Below are positions 27,240 to 36,353 of a stretch of 64,000 bases of DNA, piece after piece. The stretch is taken from assembly GCA_016186145.1 (NCBI GenBank), contig JACPMF010000007.1, positions 1-64,000 on the forward strand, read 5' to 3'. A program made the position numbers and the translations under genes. The notes beneath the pieces are model-generated. The model was given only the letters and a program-made list of their open reading frames with translations, was not told the DNA's origin and did not search any database. Each line of letters starts with the position of its first letter. Positions within the stretch are counted from its first letter, which is position 1. Origin of the DNA: Candidatus Sungiibacteriota bacterium (GTDB taxonomy: Bacteria; Patescibacteria; Paceibacteria; Sungbacterales; SURF-37).

Positions 27240-28601
27240 CTATTGCAACCGTTCCGCGAAATAACTTTCCAAATCTTTCGCCGCAACTCTTTCTTGTTTC
27301 ATGCTGTCCCGATCCCGCACCGTAACTGTTTCGTCTTCCAGCGTCTGAAAATCAACAGTCACACACCACGGCGTCCCTATCTCATCCTGGCTGTAGTAGC
27401 GTTTACCGATATTCCCGCGGTCGTCCCACATCACCTGAACTTGGAATTTACCTGCCCGCCGGCCAGGCAGGGAACTTGGAGCTTTGAAAAGCTGATATAT
27501 CTGGCGCGCTTTCTCAACCAACTGCGGCTTATTGGCAAGCAATGGAAACACGGCAACTTTGTACGGCGCGAGCCGCGGATGTAATTTTAGAACCACCCTG
27601 CCTTCTTCTTCATGATATGCATCAAGCAGAAAATACAACAACGGACGCTCGACGCCGCAGGAGGTTTCAATCACCCACGGAATGAAACGATCTTTTACCT
27701 CCGGATCAAAATACGAAAGATCCTCGCCGCTGAATTTTGCATGTTGTGACAAGTCCCAATTACCCCGATTATGAATTCCCTCAGCCTCTTTCCACCCAAA
27801 CGGCGTTTCGTATTCGATGTCCCAGGCCGAACGCGCATAGTGCGCCCGTTCATCCGGCGCGTGCTCCCGAAAACGAAGTCTATCCTTATTCAAGCCGAGC
27901 CCAATATACCATTTCATTCTTTCCTCTTTCCAAAATTCAAAAACTTCCGCCGCCGCTTTCTCTTCCGGACGCACGTAATACTGCAATTCCATTTGCTCAA
28001 ATTCGCGGAGCCGATAGGTAAAGTTCCCTGGCGTAATTTCGTTCCTGAAGGCTTTTCCAATCTGGGCAACGCCGAATGGAATTTTCGGATGCATGGAGTC
28101 GAGGATATTCTTAAAATTCACATGAACGCCTTGCGTTATCTCCCCGCGGAGATACACGGTTGATTTAGATTCTTCAACCGCGCCAAGCCTTGCTTCAACA
28201 AGAAGATTGAACTTCCGCGGCTCAGTCCAATCAACTTTCTCTTTCTTTGCTTTATGCCCCTCCCCGTGCGCCCTTATCTCTTCGTCAAAGTCGGCGCGGA
28301 TTCTTTCGTGGCATGTTTTGCATTCAACCAAAGGGTCGGTGAAAGAAGCGGTGTGTCCCGAAGCCTCCCATACTTTGGGGCTCATCAGGATCGAGGCGTT
28401 TATCCCGAAAACATTTTCGCGGCGCAACACCATGTACTCCCACCACTGCTGTTTGAAATTAAATTTCAACTCCGCACCCAACGGGCCATAATCCCATGTT
28501 CCGGAAAGCCCGCCGTAAATCTCGGATCCGGGATAAATAAATCCGCGCCGCTTTGCAAGGGAGACAATTTTATCCATCAGCGATTGAGTTTCCTCTTTCA
28601 T
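27240..28601 (-). CDS. glyS: Glycyl-tRNA synthetase (alpha2, eukaryote/archaea-like class)
   Basis: 453 residues from ATG 28601 (MKEETQSLMDK); an in-frame TTG at 28625 is less likely. Class IIa enzyme: N-terminal RRGFIYPGSEIYGGLSGTWDYGPLG, motif 2 region GKAFRNEITPGNFTYRLREFEQ, motif 3 CGVERPLLYFLLDAY. The anticodon-binding domain starts at LAPYKVAVFPLL. A zinc-type insertion CKTCHERIRADF is present. Residues about 372-390 (SSLPGRRAGKFQVQ) are a repeat-encoded insert next to the anticodon-binding domain. The tag SLPGR-AG recurs in FemAB (47232-48215). Confidence 0.95.
   Translation of the reverse strand: MKEETQSLMDKIVSLAKRRGFIYPGSEIYGGLSGTWDYGPLGAELKFNFKQQWWEYMVLRRENVFGINASILMSPKVWEASGHTASFTDPLVECKTCHERIRADFDEEIRAHGEGHKAKKEKVDWTEPRKFNLLVEARLGAVEESKSTVYLRGEITQGVHVNFKNILDSMHPKIPFGVAQIGKAFRNEITPGNFTYRLREFEQMELQYYVRPEEKAAAEVFEFWKEERMKWYIGLGLNKDRLRFREHAPDERAHYARSAWDIEYETPFGWKEAEGIHNRGNWDLSQHAKFSGEDLSYFDPEVKDRFIPWVIETSCGVERPLLYFLLDAYHEEEGRVVLKLHPRLAPYKVAVFPLLANKPQLVEKARQIYQLFKAPSSLPGRRAGKFQVQVMWDDRGNIGKRYYSQDEIGTPWCVTVDFQTLEDETVTVRDRDSMKQERVAAKDLESYFAERLQ
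27430..27486. repeat. In-frame repeat insert in the glycyl-tRNA synthetase gene
   Basis: Outer GAACTTGGAATTT / GAACTTGGAGCTTTG units flank the palindrome CTGCCCGCCGGCCAGGCAGG. It encodes SSLPGRRAGKFQVQ. The same modules occur in the FemAB gene at 47850-47953. Confidence 0.75.
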
Positions 28602-28662
28602 CTTTTTCTTTTTAGTCTGAACCAAACGCGCGGTCGAGGCAATTTCTTACCAACGATTTTTA

Positions 28663-28868
28663 ATTCCGCCAATCCCGCCGTACGGCAACTCTGTAGCCCC
28701 GACAGGCTTGGTCTTTCGCGAAGCGAAAGCTGTCGGGGCGAAAGCGTAGCGAGGGCGAGCCGCTGGAGTCCAGACGCGAGAGCCCTCCGCGAAACTCGCC
28801 GCAGGCGAGTGAGTCGGAGGCTCCCGTCTCCGAGCCGGAGCGGTGCCGTTAGGCGGGATGGGCGGAAT
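28663..28868. repeat. 206-bp palindromic element with 25-bp inverted ends
   Basis: The left end ATTCCGCCAATCCCGCCGTA then CGGCA pairs with the right end TGCCGTTAGGCGGGATGGGC then GGAAT, with about three mismatches. Inside are a GCCCCGACAG ... CTGTCGGGGC hairpin with TCTTTCGC/GCGAAAG, and further GC-rich hairpins. It fills the interval between two genes; no ORF of its own. Confidence 0.8.
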
Positions 28869-28874
28869 AATGCG

Positions 28875-30770
28875 CTACGGTACTACCCTCCACTGGGTGC
28901 TGTCCCGAACCGTATCTTGCTGAAGTTCAATGGTAACATTTCCAACAGTAACCTTGAGCGGCTCTTTCGTAAAGTCGTCAACCCCTTCCGCGCGCACTCC
29001 GGAGACAAGAACCGGGGAAAGGCCGATTTGATCTTCGCCCGGGATAAGAGAAACGCGAAACGCAAGAGTTAATTGCGGCCGTAAAATTCCGGCGCCTGCG
29101 GCAAGACGCGGAACATTCCAGACAACCTCATTGGACGCGGCATTAAAAACTGCGGAACCCGCCACTTCGCCTACGGTTCCGAGCCAACGGACGTTTGCCG
29201 GAAGCCCCCCTCTAACTTCAAGGTTCACCGCATCGTTGGTTTGATTCGCAAGCTGCCAGAAAACCGTATAGGTCGTCTCTTCCCGCACTTTCGGCGGCAA
29301 CGGACCGGAGTTCTGGACCGAAGAGTCAAAATATGCCGCGTGCCCCTTCAGAGTAAGCATGGTGCCGATTTTAAAATCAAGCTTATCCTCATATCGAAGC
29401 TTTATGCCGCGAAACTCTTCCGGTACAACAGAAAGATCAATGATGCCGAGGGAACTTAATGTAAAATTTCTGTCCGAAGAGCTCCTCAAAGGCGGCGAGG
29501 GCCGGAGTATTACCGAAAAATTCAAAACACCTTCCTGCCCCGGGTTGACCCTTTTCAATTCGGGACGGGTTGCCCCGGCCCAACGAATTTCGTGATTCAA
29601 GGGATCGTAAACGCCATTATCAATTCGCAATGTCGTTAAATTAACGAGCCCTTCGGAAAGACGCACGGCAACAGTCATACCGTCGATCGGTTTAGAAAGA
29701 TTATTTTTATAGGACAAGGCGAAATTAAGAAGTTCTCCGCCGACAAAGGTCCCGCTCCTTCGGCTATTTACGGTCTGCCGCAAAAAAAGAAACGGGGAAG
29801 CAATTTTGGGTCCGCGCGACTCTTCAAGAAGAGTAAACCATTCGCGCGTCTCGGAACGATATTGCCCCAATGACGCATTGAATGATTTTGTTTCTTCCGG
29901 CTCGCCGCGAAGCATGCCCTTAACAATTATTTTTTTTGAAGTACCGCGCCCAAAATCTCCAAGAGCCCAAATGTTATTCTCAAAGTCCGGCTTCGGATCT
30001 GCAGAAGTAAATTCAAATCCTTCCGGATAGTCGACACGGAGCGCAAGTCCGCTGACGACAGATACCGCCTCGCTATCAACCAAAAACTCCATAGAAACGT
30101 CCTGCGCGGAGGATATTTCTTCAGGACCCGATACGGTAACAGCGAACGGAACACGCGAAATCCGAAACATCCGAGAGGCCCTCTTGGTAAAACGGCTTTC
30201 AAGATTTCCCGGCTGGTATATTGCAAGAACAACCAATTCGGCTTCATTGCCGATCTTGCCCAAACTTTTGAACGCAATGTCATGTTTCACCTCTTCATTC
30301 GGGGCTATCTTTTCAAAAGTAACCTGCTCGCGGCTTCCCGGTTTCGCCTCGCCAGTCGGAGGAAACAACACGACCGTGTGATCCGGATAATTGATCGTGA
30401 GCTCTACATTTTTAAGTTCGGATCTACCGGTGTTCTTCACAAAAATAGAAAAATCAGCCCGCTCGCCCGCCACAACGCCATCAGGCCCGGCGATAACAAT
30501 TGCAACTTCTTCCCTGACAAAAAAGACCTGATACCCCACATACAAAACAACGCCCGCAAGAACCACAAATGAAAAAATAAAAACATTCAAAAACCACCGG
30601 CCCCGCTTCGGCGCCGAGGGAGCCTTCTCTCCACGCAGAGACCTGTCTGTCCAAAATGTCTTGGCTCCATCTCCCCTCTTTTGCGAACGGAAACGCTCTC
30701 TTTCAATCAACCTTTTCTCCGGCTCTTCCCGGCCGTATAGCTTTTGGCGAAGTTCTTCAAGTGATGGCAT
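28875..30770 (-). CDS. Single-pass membrane protein with DUF11/Ig-like extracellular repeats
   Basis: 631 residues. A basic cytosolic N-terminus of about 58 residues starts MPSLEELRQKLYGREEPEKR. One membrane helix follows (FLNVFIFSFVVLAGVVLYVG), then about 550 external residues. At least four beta-sandwich modules are visible, with motifs typical of DUF11-like domains: ADFSIFVKNTGRSELKNVEL, VSMEFLVDSEAVSVVSGLAL, LLNFALSYKNNLSKPIDGM, YTVFWQLANQTNDAVNLEVR. It is likely a cell-surface scaffold or adhesion protein. Monocistronic. Cysteine-free as far as can be read. Confidence 0.7.
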   Translation of the reverse strand: MPSLEELRQKLYGREEPEKRLIERERFRSQKRGDGAKTFWTDRSLRGEKAPSAPKRGRWFLNVFIFSFVVLAGVVLYVGYQVFFVREEVAIVIAGPDGVVAGERADFSIFVKNTGRSELKNVELTINYPDHTVVLFPPTGEAKPGSREQVTFEKIAPNEEVKHDIAFKSLGKIGNEAELVVLAIYQPGNLESRFTKRASRMFRISRVPFAVTVSGPEEISSAQDVSMEFLVDSEAVSVVSGLALRVDYPEGFEFTSADPKPDFENNIWALGDFGRGTSKKIIVKGMLRGEPEETKSFNASLGQYRSETREWFTLLEESRGPKIASPFLFLRQTVNSRRSGTFVGGELLNFALSYKNNLSKPIDGMTVAVRLSEGLVNLTTLRIDNGVYDPLNHEIRWAGATRPELKRVNPGQEGVLNFSVILRPSPPLRSSSDRNFTLSSLGIIDLSVVPEEFRGIKLRYEDKLDFKIGTMLTLKGHAAYFDSSVQNSGPLPPKVREETTYTVFWQLANQTNDAVNLEVRGGLPANVRWLGTVGEVAGSAVFNAASNEVVWNVPRLAAGAGILRPQLTLAFRVSLIPGEDQIGLSPVLVSGVRAEGVDDFTKEPLKVTVGNVTIELQQDTVRDSTQWRVVP

Positions 30771-30802
30771 AAATAAAACTGGTTGCTGATTACTAGAGGC
30801 TA

Positions 30803-30920
30803 TCTCAAAAACACTTTTTCTGCGTCTTTCCGCGCAGCATTCTGCATTTATCCGCGGAGCCTCCGCGGAATAACACGGATTGCAACGCGGATTTATGCGG
30901 AAATTGAATTTTGAAATGAG
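30803..30920. repeat. GCGGATTTATGCGGA element, copy with TCTCAAAA end
   Basis: TCTCAAAA at the left, TTTTGAAATGAG at the right, ATCCGCGGAG-CCTCCGCGGAA at the centre. It matches 57100-57213 almost motif by motif and shares GCGGATTTATGCGG with the nth-flanking elements. Confidence 0.75.
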
Positions 30921-30959
30921 TTCCAGTTACTATTATAACACGGCCCATGGCAATGAATA

Positions 30960-31150
30960 ACCGCACCGCACTTCGAGTGGTGACCTCAGTGGAACCAAGC
31001 GGTGCGGTATCTATGCAACGCTTGGCCTACTCCGCCGTAGTAGCTACGGCTACGAAGGCTGGACGGTACTGGCGGTTATTGTTTCGTCGCCGCAATTCAC
31101 CCCACACATAACAAGTTATGTGTGGGGTATTCTTGCGGACGAAACAATAA
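30960..31150. repeat. Nested hairpins including a 75-nt hairpin
   Basis: ACCGCACCGC ... GCGGTGCGGT spans 30961-31010. Then TTATTGTTTCGTC ... GACGAAACAATAA (31076-31150) encloses ACCCCACACATAAC / GTTATGTGTGGGGT, a nearly perfect stem of about 35 pairs. It lies upstream of the OmpA-like gene, whose -10 is at about 31180. Confidence 0.75.
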
Positions 31151-31179
31151 ACCTTGTGTTGCGGTTGCCAAAAAGTAGT

Positions 31180-31185
31180 GTATAA
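31180..31185 (+). promoter_or_regulatory. -10 box TATAAT upstream of the OmpA-like gene
   Basis: TATAAT preceded by a GTTGCG -35-like hexamer near 31156. It leaves a leader of about 40 nt before ATG 31230, unlike the leaderless genes elsewhere in the window. Confidence 0.5.
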
Positions 31186-31229
31186 TGAAGAACAACCAAG
31201 ATTACAAAGCATAAAAACCATAAAAAATT

Positions 31230-33269
31230 ATGGAACGAGCGCCAAGGCCACAATTCGAAAAAGACGACAACAAAGAAGTCTCTCAAGCATGGGAGGCAGG
31301 ACTTAAACGAAGGGGTATTGAGCCGCCCGCCGAGCGTGAGCTGGCAAAACAAGAAGAGAAAGGAGACCTCAAGAGCCGCTACGATATTGCAACAGAACGG
31401 GTTGCAAGAATTCCAGAAAGACCCATAGAAACTGACGAACACGGACAGATGCTGGAGCAGGATGCTGAAATAGAAGTGCCATCGGCAGAGCCGGGGTTGC
31501 TTATCGAAAAACCCTCAACACGGATAGAGCAAGGGCGATTTTCAATCAAAGACCGCCTTGACGTTCTTCGGGGAAAAGGAATGGGACGGCTTGCGCAAGT
31601 TGCGGCACTCAGCGCGCTTGCACTTCTTAGCTCAGGAGTCAAACCGCCTGAAACCCGCGGAGCTCCAGCCGGCGGACAAGGAATAAGTGCGCCAAAAGAT
31701 GCAATACCCATGAGAGAGTCCGGAAAGGAAACTGAATCGCGCGCTACCAAGTGGCCGGGGTGGGTTGGCAGAATGTTTGAGGTAGACAAAAAAGGAGAGA
31801 TACATTTCAACCCCTGGGTTATCCTTGCTCCGGTACAATTTGTGTGGAAAGGGGAAATGAAACATGCAAACGAAAAAACTTTTGCGCCTCCTTACGAATA
31901 TGCCAGGCAATTTGAGGCAGATGCGGCCGCCAAACGCCCGCTACGACCGGAAGATCACAAGAAAATTACCAATTATGTGGGTCAACAGCTAAATCGGAGA
32001 TTTGTCGACACCATAGGCACCCTGGGTGAAGGCGTTGACCGCTTTAACTACGGAGCGCCAAAAGAAAACCAGGGAGAAATCACCTCAATTCAAATAACGG
32101 GGTTTGCCTCTCCCGAAGGCCCAAGAAGCAAAGGGCCAAGCACGCTTGCGCCCGGTAAAGTTGACCAAGAAAACTTGCGCCTTGCAAAAGCAAGAGCCGA
32201 GGCGGCCTTGGGCTACACCAAGGCCGACCTTGCGAAGGTTTCAGAAGCGACCGGAATAAATATAGCTGTCCTTGAAAAAACACTACAGAACGTTAAAGCG
32301 GAGGAGGTTCAATTTTCGGATGCCGAGCTTAAAGAACTTGCGAAACTTGCCGCAGGCCACAAGGGCGCAGACGATCTTGAAAAAATCTTCAACCTTGTTG
32401 CTGACTACAATGACGATTCTGAACAAAAAGACCCAAGTAAAAAGAAAATAAAAGACGCCAAAACAGTTAGCCGCCTGCATGATATTGTCGGTTCAAAAAG
32501 AAAAGCGGAAATCCAAGTAACGTACGACGGAAAAAATGTCGAGCGCCATTCTATCCCCATTCCCTGGCTTCCGCTTTTGCTGCTCGTACCGCTTATGCGT
32601 CGCCGACGCGGAGAACCAACGCCCGAACCGCCCGTTACTCCTGAAAGCGGCGAGCCAGATTTGCACGACCGTTACCCGTTTTTAGGGAAACGCCCCGTAG
32701 AAAAGGAGTCGGAAGAAACAAAAATCGCGCCCGAAGAGGAAAAAACTCTCCCGCCAAGCGCCCAAAATATAGAACGCGCCCGCCTTCTGGAACAAATTCA
32801 CAAAGACGTAACAAGCACCCGCCTTCCGGAGAGGGGCACAAAGGAATTCGAAGAAATGGAAGAAGCAACTTATACTGACGACCTCTACCAGTTCTTCGAC
32901 GACCCCGAAAGCATCCGGCTTGGTATTGACTACCGCGCAATGGCGGATGATCTCGACCAAAAATGGGATATTTTCAAAACATCGGACGAACGAGAAAACT
33001 ATCTCGCAAACGAAATTCTTAACGCATGGAAAAAGAAAGACCGCCTCTGCCGAGTTGAAGCCGGAGTTTCGGAAGACAGTCTTGATAACGGGCTTGATTA
33101 CGAGAATCAGCCGCGCCAAATCCAATGGGCCAAAATGCATGCGCGATCTCTTCTCCGAGTGATTGACAAAAGAAAAGAATTTAGCGAAAGCGAACGAAAA
33201 CGAATTGATTACCTCGACCTCCTCTCCCCTCAAGTGAAAAAGATGATCCAACGGAGAGGCCGCCGATAA
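31230..33269 (+). CDS. Large two-TM protein with OmpA-like domain
   Basis: 679 residues. The N-terminal about 105 residues are charged and helical. A hydrophobic helix follows (GRLAQVAALSALALLSSGV). An OmpA-type peptidoglycan-binding-like segment reads ITSIQITGFASPEG, then NLRLAKARAEAALGY; that spacing is the OmpA signature of loop and helix. A second hydrophobic segment is followed by four Arg (WLPLLLLVPLMRRRR, near residue 455). The acidic C-terminal domain of about 200 residues has DDLYQFFDDPESIRLGIDYR and ends in a basic tail. It may link envelope layers to a cytosolic partner. The assignment is tentative. Confidence 0.55.
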   Translation: MERAPRPQFEKDDNKEVSQAWEAGLKRRGIEPPAERELAKQEEKGDLKSRYDIATERVARIPERPIETDEHGQMLEQDAEIEVPSAEPGLLIEKPSTRIEQGRFSIKDRLDVLRGKGMGRLAQVAALSALALLSSGVKPPETRGAPAGGQGISAPKDAIPMRESGKETESRATKWPGWVGRMFEVDKKGEIHFNPWVILAPVQFVWKGEMKHANEKTFAPPYEYARQFEADAAAKRPLRPEDHKKITNYVGQQLNRRFVDTIGTLGEGVDRFNYGAPKENQGEITSIQITGFASPEGPRSKGPSTLAPGKVDQENLRLAKARAEAALGYTKADLAKVSEATGINIAVLEKTLQNVKAEEVQFSDAELKELAKLAAGHKGADDLEKIFNLVADYNDDSEQKDPSKKKIKDAKTVSRLHDIVGSKRKAEIQVTYDGKNVERHSIPIPWLPLLLLVPLMRRRRGEPTPEPPVTPESGEPDLHDRYPFLGKRPVEKESEETKIAPEEEKTLPPSAQNIERARLLEQIHKDVTSTRLPERGTKEFEEMEEATYTDDLYQFFDDPESIRLGIDYRAMADDLDQKWDIFKTSDERENYLANEILNAWKKKDRLCRVEAGVSEDSLDNGLDYENQPRQIQWAKMHARSLLRVIDKRKEFSESERKRIDYLDLLSPQVKKMIQRRGRR

Positions 33270-33273
33270 CTTT

Positions 33274-33306
33274 AAAACCATCCCGCAGGAAGCGGGATGG
33301 TTTTTT
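33274..33306. terminator. Bidirectional intrinsic terminator
   Basis: AAAACCATCCCGC-AGGAA-GCGGGATGGTTTTTT between convergent genes (stop codons at 33269 and 33308). Confidence 0.9.
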
Positions 33307-33307
33307 A

Positions 33308-34525
33308 TTAAACCCGCAACAACGGCTGAGCCACCCTAAGCGGAACGAGCGCGGTAACCAATGTCAAGAAAAGAAGGAACCCTCCGAGCACCGAAAACGC
33401 GGCTCCGAATCCGAAATAATACGCAACAACTCCGCCAATAAGCGGCCCCACGAAATAGCCAAGACTCTCCCCGAACATTTTAATTCCGGATACGTATTCT
33501 TTTTTGTGGTGCGAAGAAAGCCGGTCAAACATAGTAAAAATTGCGGGGAGAATAAGGGCGTCCCCCACGCCGGAAACCAAACCGAGGACCAGCAGTAAAG
33601 CCGGACTTGCCGTAAGCGAAAAACCGAACGCAGAAAGCGCATGCAAAAGTAGTCCGGCAACAGTAATCCCTTTTGCGCTTTTCCTGTCGAGATACCTACC
33701 GACAATTAAACTCATAAAGAATATTGGTAAGGTAAAGCCCGCGTATATCAGGCCGATTTGAAATTCCTCAAGCCCCAAACCCTTCGTGTACAACGGCTCG
33801 GCAATGGCGATAAACCCCCAATGAAGCGCGAAAACAAAAAAGATAAAGGCAACAAACACTCCTTCAAACCCAAGACGGGCAAACTCGGAAAACCCAGTCT
33901 TAAAAAACTTATCCCGCGTTACGAGATCAAGAAGGGACCGACGAAAACCCTCGTGATTTTTTTCCATCGGCAAAGACACATATGACAAGACCATCATACA
34001 AAGAGAAACGGCAAATGTTATCAAAAATGCGTACTCGAGTTGTACGCCAATAACGACGCCGGCGGCTATCGGCCCAATAGAAAAACCAAGGTTGTGAAAC
34101 CCTTCGAGAAACGAGTTGAAGCGGCCGGTGCTTCCGGCAGGAGTCAGGGCCGTTTCTTCAGCATCCCCGGGAATAATAAATGACTGGGTTGCGATTTCAT
34201 AAAAAACAAGGGCTGCAACAAAAAAGAACGGGTTTCTCAAGGCGATGAAGGCAAGAGACGAAATCGCAAGCATGGCTCCCGAATAAAAAATAGTTTTGCG
34301 GCGGCCGAACCGTTTTGCAAACTCCCCGACCGGAACATCAATAACGGTTCCAAGAATCTCAGGAAGTGCAAAAACCACCCCAAGCACGGCGAGATTAACA
34401 AAAATGCTTTCCGCAAGTATCGGCAGTGTCAGGGAAAATGTTCCATAGACAATGCCAAAAAGAAACTCAAGCGCCACAAGCGCCCACAATCGCCTTTTTA
34501 TCGGCCGTCCGTGTAAATGCCGCAT
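33308..34525 (-). CDS. MFS transporter
   Basis: 405 residues and 12 predicted membrane helices. The MFS loop 2-3 signature is VPVGEFAKRFGRRKTIFYSG, and its counterpart in the second half is VGRYLDRKSAKGITVAG. Resembles multidrug/sugar-type facilitators, but substrate residues cannot be read. Starts MRHLHGRPIKRRLWALVALEF. Monocistronic, ending at a shared terminator. Confidence 0.85.
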   Translation of the reverse strand: MRHLHGRPIKRRLWALVALEFLFGIVYGTFSLTLPILAESIFVNLAVLGVVFALPEILGTVIDVPVGEFAKRFGRRKTIFYSGAMLAISSLAFIALRNPFFFVAALVFYEIATQSFIIPGDAEETALTPAGSTGRFNSFLEGFHNLGFSIGPIAAGVVIGVQLEYAFLITFAVSLCMMVLSYVSLPMEKNHEGFRRSLLDLVTRDKFFKTGFSEFARLGFEGVFVAFIFFVFALHWGFIAIAEPLYTKGLGLEEFQIGLIYAGFTLPIFFMSLIVGRYLDRKSAKGITVAGLLLHALSAFGFSLTASPALLLVLGLVSGVGDALILPAIFTMFDRLSSHHKKEYVSGIKMFGESLGYFVGPLIGGVVAYYFGFGAAFSVLGGFLLFLTLVTALVPLRVAQPLLRV

Positions 34526-34604
34526 AACAAAAGATCACCTTGAGATACTTCAACCCCAGCGAATTATTCAACAATTTTCATACCCTCCATAGCGAGCTAT
34601 CCCT

Positions 34605-34964
34605 AAAATTTTCTATTATGATTATGGAAGCGTGACTACATAGTATAACAACCGCTCGAGCATTCCAAACCTTTTCATCTTAATCCGAGCGAGCCATATG
34701 CCATAATTTTTCATTACGGAGATGCAACTACAAATCGACGAGGAGGGTTGAAATAAAATAACAAAAATTTGTTTTAATCACCCCAGCCAAAGCGAGGTAT
34801 TGAGAAAATTTTTCATTGCGAAGGCATGAGTACAAATTAACGAGCGGGCAAAACAAAATAACGAAAATTTGCTTACTTCAAATTTTCGTTACTCATTTTG
34901 TGCAGTCCGCGAGACAAATTTGTTCATGCCGCAGCCTGAAAAATTTTCTCAATACCGAGCATCA
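34605..34964. repeat. Large imperfect palindrome plus two half-arm copies
   Basis: 34792-34964 folds on itself. GCGAGGTATTGAGAAAATTT on the left and AAATTTTCTCAATACCGAGC on the right are the outer arms; AACGAAAATTTG/CAAATTTTCGTT is the tip. Two further partial left arms lie upstream, near 34605-34670 and 34700-34771 (ATTTTTCATTACGGAGATGC). The right arm touches the stop of the YkuK gene at 34962. No ORF is supported in 34526-34961. Confidence 0.75.
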
Positions 34965-35456
34965 AGTATGCTTATCCGCCACCACCGACGCCCCAAACGC
35001 ATTCGGCTTTATCACGGGCTGAAACCCGAAACCCCTGACCATCCCCACCACGCGATCAATCAAATCTTTCGTCGGTCCATTCTCCCCGACATCAATATGG
35101 ATTGTAATCTTTTCGTCCCAAAGCGCATCATCGCCGAGCCGCTCCCGAAGCCTGCCGCGAAGCTCCTGCGCAAGGGTAACTGATCGTATCGTCTCCTCAT
35201 AAATACGGTCCTGCAAAGTATGAAAAATCTTTTTCTCGCCGTTAAACCAAAAGTGGATCCCGCCGTTGCCAATGCGCCAAACGGTTACTGCGCTCACGAC
35301 ACTCACAGGATTTGTGGAAGAAGAATCGGAACCAATAATAATTTGATACGCCCTGTCTTTCTTTGCGTTTATGTATAAGCCGATTTCGTCTATCATCCCG
35401 TCAAGCGTAAGGTCTCCTTTTGTCCAACTGTGGAATATGGCTTCTTTATTATCCAT
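34962..35456 (-). CDS. YkuK/DUF458 family RNase H-like protein
   Basis: 164 residues, full length for the family. Diagnostic segments: IIIGSDSSSTNPVSVVSAVT, RIYEETIRSVTLAQEL, ITIHIDVGENGPTKDLIDRV, MVRGFGFQPVIKPNAFGAS and VADKHT. The fold is RNase H-like, and Bacillus YkuK is a member of unknown substrate. Its stop codon touches a large palindrome. The next gene on the same strand starts 35 bp upstream of this ATG. Confidence 0.88.
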   Translation of the reverse strand: MDNKEAIFHSWTKGDLTLDGMIDEIGLYINAKKDRAYQIIIGSDSSSTNPVSVVSAVTVWRIGNGGIHFWFNGEKKIFHTLQDRIYEETIRSVTLAQELRGRLRERLGDDALWDEKITIHIDVGENGPTKDLIDRVVGMVRGFGFQPVIKPNAFGASVVADKHT

Positions 35457-35490
35457 ACTTGTGACTAAACCCTAATGGCTAGTGGCTATT

Positions 35491-36288
35491 TTAGAACAAC
35501 GTTTGCACCGACCCCGCCGGCTCATCAAGCAACCGCGCCGCAAGGATTCTTCCGATTCTGAAATTACGAACATCCTTCCGCAGGTGGCAATACGCTTCAA
35601 TCGTATCACCGGCGACTTTCCGAACCTCTATTTTTCTCTTTTTACGATGCCCGTCTCCGGCATCTTCACGCGAAATATACTCAATCTCAAGCGCCCTATT
35701 CTTTGCTGCCGCCTCTTCGGCGCACCTCCTAACTTCTTCTTCAGAAGAAAAACTCCATTTTACCGGAACCGCGACCCGCTTGCCGTCGATGATCGAATCA
35801 AACAACAAGTGCCCGTTCTGTTTCCCAAACTCGTAAAGATCCCTCGTCAAACGTACGTCCTGAAGACAGTACCGCTCAAGCTGTTCCCAATCCCCGGCGC
35901 GATACCACTTCAAAGAATCAAGCCCGTGACCGAGCTTTGCAGCACCCAATGTCGCCTTAGCCAAACTATCAAGACCTATCCGATGCCCCAGCCGTGCAGT
36001 AACATCTTCAAAAATATCCAGCGCGGGAATTTTAGAAAGATCAACCGAAACATGCGGCTGAAGTACGGGCAAATCAAATAAACGAATATTAAAACCGATG
36101 ATACAGTCCGCCTTATCAAAAATGCCGTTTAACTCGCCGAGTTCGTTCTCCCGAAAACCAAAAAACTTATCGTCGCGATACGAATAAAGGCCAATATATG
36201 AAACCCCAAGAGCGGTTAGGTTGTTCCTGCCGCCGACCTCATCAAACGAATACCTGGTTTCAAGATCAATTACATAGTCGTTACGCAT
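35491..36288 (-). CDS. DEDD 3'-5' exonuclease-like domain fused to a WYL domain
   Basis: 265 residues from ATG 36288 (MRNDYVIDLETR). The N-terminal half has DEDD-type exonuclease signs: YVIDLETRYSF (D-x-E), IIGFNIRLFDLPVL (N-x5-D) and YCLQDVRLTRDLYEF. The C-terminal 90 residues match a WYL ligand-sensing domain: ALEIEYISRED, IEVRKVAGDTIEAYCHLRKD and VRNFRIGRILAARLLDEP. WYL domains regulate phage-defence and DNA-damage genes, so the pairing suggests a nuclease gated by a nucleic-acid or nucleotide ligand. That role is inference. A leaderless promoter precedes it. Confidence 0.75.
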   Translation of the reverse strand: MRNDYVIDLETRYSFDEVGGRNNLTALGVSYIGLYSYRDDKFFGFRENELGELNGIFDKADCIIGFNIRLFDLPVLQPHVSVDLSKIPALDIFEDVTARLGHRIGLDSLAKATLGAAKLGHGLDSLKWYRAGDWEQLERYCLQDVRLTRDLYEFGKQNGHLLFDSIIDGKRVAVPVKWSFSSEEEVRRCAEEAAAKNRALEIEYISREDAGDGHRKKRKIEVRKVAGDTIEAYCHLRKDVRNFRIGRILAARLLDEPAGSVQTLF

Positions 36289-36295
36289 GTTGTTA

Positions 36296-36324
36296 TTTGT
36301 ATCAGAAAAACCCCAGGAAATCAA
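36296..36324 (-). promoter_or_regulatory. Promoter TTGATT-17-TACAAA, leaderless
   Basis: -35 at 36324-36319, -10 at 36301-36296, ATG of the exonuclease-WYL gene 7 nt later at 36288. The promoter position excludes the longer reading that would start at 36324. Confidence 0.6.
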
Positions 36325-36329
36325 TTATA

Positions 36330-36352
36330 TAAAAATTGCCTCCGGAGGAGGC
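36330..36352 (-). terminator. Intrinsic terminator
   Basis: Minus-strand GCCTCC-TCC-GGAGGC followed by AATTTTTATA, 1 nt after the stop of the 119-residue protein gene. Confidence 0.75.
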
Positions 36353-36353
36353 G

